A stretch of DNA of 22,624 nucleotides from Chthonomonas sp. UBA2387. GTDB taxonomy: Bacteria > Armatimonadota > Fimbriimonadia > Fimbriimonadales > Fimbriimonadaceae. The notes beneath the pieces are model-generated. The model saw only the letters and a list, made by a program, of their open reading frames with translations, had not been told where the DNA came from and ran no database searches. Made by a program: the position numbers and the translations under genes. Positions 21,070 to 22,624 of this stretch are shown here, piece after piece. Position 1 is the first letter of the stretch; each line of letters starts with the position of its first letter. The DNA is taken from assembly GCA_002343445.1 (NCBI GenBank), contig DDSP01000040.1:1-22624 (forward strand), read 5' to 3'.

Positions 21070-21447
21070 ATGGCGAAAGTCCTGCTGGTCGAAGACAACG
21101 AGATGAACCGCGACATGCTGTCGCGTCGGCTCGAACGCAAGGGGTACGAGGTCGTCATCGCCGTGGACGGCCAGGAAGGTGTGGACAAGGCGCGCAGCGA
21201 GAGTCCCTCGATCATCCTCATGGACATGAGTCTGCCCGTCATCGACGGCTGGGAAGCGACTCGCCAGATCAAGGCCGACCCGGCCCTGCAACAGATTCCC
21301 GTGATCGCTCTGACGGCCCACGCAATGGCTGGCGACCGGGAGAAAGCCCTCGACGCGGGGTGCGACGACTACGACACCAAACCCATCGAGCTGCCGCGCC
21401 TGCTGGAGAAGATGTCGGCGCTCCTCGGCGACTCCGCGCCCGCCTGA
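21070..21447 (+). CDS. Single-domain response regulator (CheY/DivK-like receiver)
   Basis: The 125-residue protein is a bare receiver domain: acidic pocket E8-D9, phospho-acceptor D52 in ILMDMSLP, T82 in ALTAHAM and K104 in DTKPIE. There is no output domain, so it must work by protein-protein contact or as a phosphorelay intermediate; the sequence style (EDNEMNRDML, DMSLPVIDGWEATRQIKAD) is like DivK and the receivers of hybrid-kinase relays. It begins 6 bp after the sbcC stop with GGGAG just before the ATG, so it is most likely cotranscribed with sbcDC. No histidine kinase is encoded nearby. Confidence 0.92.
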   Translation: MAKVLLVEDNEMNRDMLSRRLERKGYEVVIAVDGQEGVDKARSESPSIILMDMSLPVIDGWEATRQIKADPALQQIPVIALTAHAMAGDREKALDAGCDDYDTKPIELPRLLEKMSALLGDSAPA

Positions 21448-21454
21448 ATATATC
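21447..21454. promoter_or_regulatory. Distal operator half-site upstream of the LacI-family gene
   Basis: AATATATC here is the exact reverse complement of GATATATT at 21516-21523 in the proximal operator, 69 bp away. The pair could allow looping by a dimer of dimers, or be coincidental in an AT-rich stretch. Confidence 0.3.
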
Positions 21455-21478
21455 CTTTCAGAAATTTCGCAGAAAGTC

Positions 21479-21507
21479 TTGCACTTTCGCCTGTTTCGCG
21501 CTATAGT
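21479..21507 (+). promoter_or_regulatory. Promoter of the LacI-family regulator
   Basis: TTGCAC (21479-21484) and TATAGT (21502-21507) with an exact 17-bp spacer. The start site is expected near 21514, inside the palindrome at 21509-21522. The upstream region also holds TTTCGC at 21465, 21485 and 21494. Confidence 0.7.
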
Positions 21508-21508
21508 G

Positions 21509-21522
21509 ATATAACGATATAT
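21509..21522. promoter_or_regulatory. Operator-like palindrome (LacI family) at the transcription start
   Basis: ATATAACGATATAT is a 14-bp palindrome with 12 of 14 positions symmetric and a central CG, as expected of LacI-family operators. It begins 1 bp after the -10 box, so binding would block transcription of the regulator and the pseudopilin gene behind it. Autoregulation is inferred from position. Confidence 0.55.
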
Positions 21523-21524
21523 TC

Positions 21525-21535
21525 GCAGGACCTGC
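21525..21535 (+). promoter_or_regulatory. Ribosome-binding site inside a small inverted repeat
   Basis: GCAGG-A-CCTGC is a perfect 5-bp inverted repeat around one base. It contains the AGGA ribosome-binding site (21527-21530), 9 nt before ATG 21540. With a 1-nt loop it is unlikely to fold by itself as RNA, so it may equally be a protein-binding DNA palindrome. Confidence 0.35.
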
Positions 21536-21539
21536 AACG

Positions 21540-22580
21540 ATGCCGGTGACCTTACGACAAGTAGCGAAGCGCGCAGGAGTCTCCCCGATGGCGGCGAGCA
21601 AGGTACTCAACGGACGAGGCGAGAATGTACGGGTCGGCGCCGAAGCCGCCGAAGCCATCCGCCGAGCGGCCGAAGAGCTTGGCTACCGCCCGAACGTCAT
21701 CGCCCAGAGCCTGCGCGGCATGAAGACCGACACCATCGGTGTCTTGTTCGAGCACTTCGTGGCCGGACACGGCATGCCGGACTACACGTCGCTCCTTTTG
21801 GAGGGCATCCTCCAAACGGCGTTCGACCGGGGCTACAGCGTCACGGTGTGCCCTCAGATGTCCCGCAGCGAGGACCCCAGGCAGATCGACAACGGACGGT
21901 TCGACGGCGTCGTGTGGTGCAAGGTGGTCAGCGACCCGAAGGTCATCGCGGCGCTTTCTGATCTCCACATCCCAGCCGTAGCCCTGAACACACCCCCTCC
22001 GCACGAGAAGGGCAACGTGAGCTACGTCTCCTGCGACAACGAGGGCGGCATTCGGCAGGCCGTGGAGTACCTGGCGGGCATGGGCCACAAGCGGATCGGC
22101 TTCGTCTACGAACGTTCGTGCATCGACGTGCTCGAAACCCGGGTGCGCATGCAAGGGCTGGTCGACACGTGTCAGGACCTCGGACTCGAGAGTCACCCTT
22201 CGGACCTTCTCGGCTGGGGGGATTTCGCCGAGGAATTCGCCGAGTGGTGGGCGGCCACCCCCGACATCACGGCCCTCGTTTGTCGCTCCGACCGCATCGC
22301 CGGAGGCATCCTGGAGCGGGCCCAGAGGATCGGCGTCAACGTCCCCTACGACCTGTCGATTGTGGGATTCGACTCGTCTCAGTATTGCGAACTGACCAAG
22401 CCCCGGCTCACGGCGGTGTATCAACCGGTCGAACAAATGGCCGCCCGCGCGACGCAACTGCTGATCGACCGCATCCAGAACCCCACCCAAGAAACGGTTT
22501 CCATCGTCTACCCGTGTGGACTCGACATACGAGACACGACGGCTCCCCCGCTATCTCAACGAAGAGGCATCATCCTATGA
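21540..22580 (+). CDS. LacI-family transcriptional regulator
   Basis: The 346-residue protein has the LacI N-terminal helix-turn-helix and hinge (VTLRQVAKRAGVSPMAASKVLNG; LGYRPNVIAQSLRG at 48-60) followed by a periplasmic-binding-protein-like effector domain (TDTIGVLF, LLLEGILQTAFDRGYSV, FDGVVWC, NEGGIRQAVEYLAGMGHKRIGFV, SIVGFDSSQYCELTKPRLTAV). The recognition helix PMAASKV differs from the usual TVSRV pattern. Effectors are normally sugars. It has its own promoter with an operator-like palindrome, and its stop overlaps the ATG of the following pseudopilin gene by ATGA, so regulator and pseudopilin are made from one message. Confidence 0.94.
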   Translation: MPVTLRQVAKRAGVSPMAASKVLNGRGENVRVGAEAAEAIRRAAEELGYRPNVIAQSLRGMKTDTIGVLFEHFVAGHGMPDYTSLLLEGILQTAFDRGYSVTVCPQMSRSEDPRQIDNGRFDGVVWCKVVSDPKVIAALSDLHIPAVALNTPPPHEKGNVSYVSCDNEGGIRQAVEYLAGMGHKRIGFVYERSCIDVLETRVRMQGLVDTCQDLGLESHPSDLLGWGDFAEEFAEWWAATPDITALVCRSDRIAGGILERAQRIGVNVPYDLSIVGFDSSQYCELTKPRLTAVYQPVEQMAARATQLLIDRIQNPTQETVSIVYPCGLDIRDTTAPPLSQRRGIIL

Positions 22581-22624
22581 AGAACAACCGAGCGTTCACT
22601 CTCATCGAACTGCTGGTCGTCATC
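22577..22624 (+). CDS. Prepilin-type N-terminal domain protein, 5' end only
   Basis: Only the first 16 codons are in the window: MKNNRAFTLIELLVVI. This is a class III prepilin signal with a short basic leader, expected cleavage between Ala6 and Phe7, and the +5 glutamate. It matches the start of the pseudopilin at 4822, with the same Ala at -1. Its ATG overlaps the stop of the LacI-family gene. The rest of the protein lies beyond the right edge, so its C-terminal domain cannot be judged. Confidence 0.85.
   Translation, partial: MKNNRAFTLIELLVVI

Overview
The window looks like chromosomal DNA of a high-GC, free-living bacterium, most likely Armatimonadota (Fimbriimonadia-like). The best evidence is two prepilin-type proteins that begin RAFTLIELLVVI; the complete one (4822) continues into the AAMLFPVYAQAKESAKK type of N-terminus common in that phylum. 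A secreted RCC1-type propeller ending in an 'NGD...DN' dockerin-like tail (9504) also fits. Assignment rests on family resemblance only.

Layout, left to right. 1-172: a broken RHS/YD-repeat fragment on the minus strand and a hairpin-bearing dispersed-repeat-like sequence. 173-3923 (minus): a likely operon of a small membrane protein, a class A beta-lactamase-fold serine hydrolase, and a secreted YVTN-propeller/phosphoesterase fusion. 4047-5891 (plus): a secreted cyanophycinase-like S51 peptidase, then a pseudopilin coupled to a small lipoprotein and closed by a 15-bp stem terminator. 5980-9458 (plus): a secreted S9 prolyl-oligopeptidase-family peptidase whose stop overlaps the start of an exonuclease III. 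9504-11048 (plus): the RCC1/dockerin-like protein. 11051-17400 (minus): an MBL-fold hydrolase coupled to a DUF1015 protein, a three-part secreted N-acetylmuramoyl-L-alanine amidase, a repeat-bearing intergenic region, a secreted TlpA-type thioredoxin, and a TIM-barrel sugar isomerase/epimerase. 17493-21447 (plus): SbcD, SbcC and a single-domain response regulator in one run. 21540-22624 (plus): a LacI-family regulator with its own promoter and operator-like palindrome, whose stop overlaps the start of a second pseudopilin that runs off the window.

Functionally this is mostly housekeeping and envelope/secretome content: extracellular hydrolysis (S9, S51, phosphoesterase), cell-wall turnover (amidase, serine hydrolase), DNA repair (ExoIII, SbcCD) and surface/pilin-like proteins. 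I see no CRISPR array, prophage, insertion sequence, tRNA or rRNA. I do not see a convincing new multi-gene defence or biosynthetic system. The most distinctive signals are regulatory or structural: a recurrent -10 hexamer 6-9 bp before ATG without a Shine-Dalgarno (probable leaderless genes), a heptanucleotide tandem array beside the amidase start, a tandem 38-bp hairpin repeat, two divergent promoters sharing one -35 region, and the LacI-pseudopilin coupling. No gene-free stretch exceeds 300 bases; the longest is 14981-15211.
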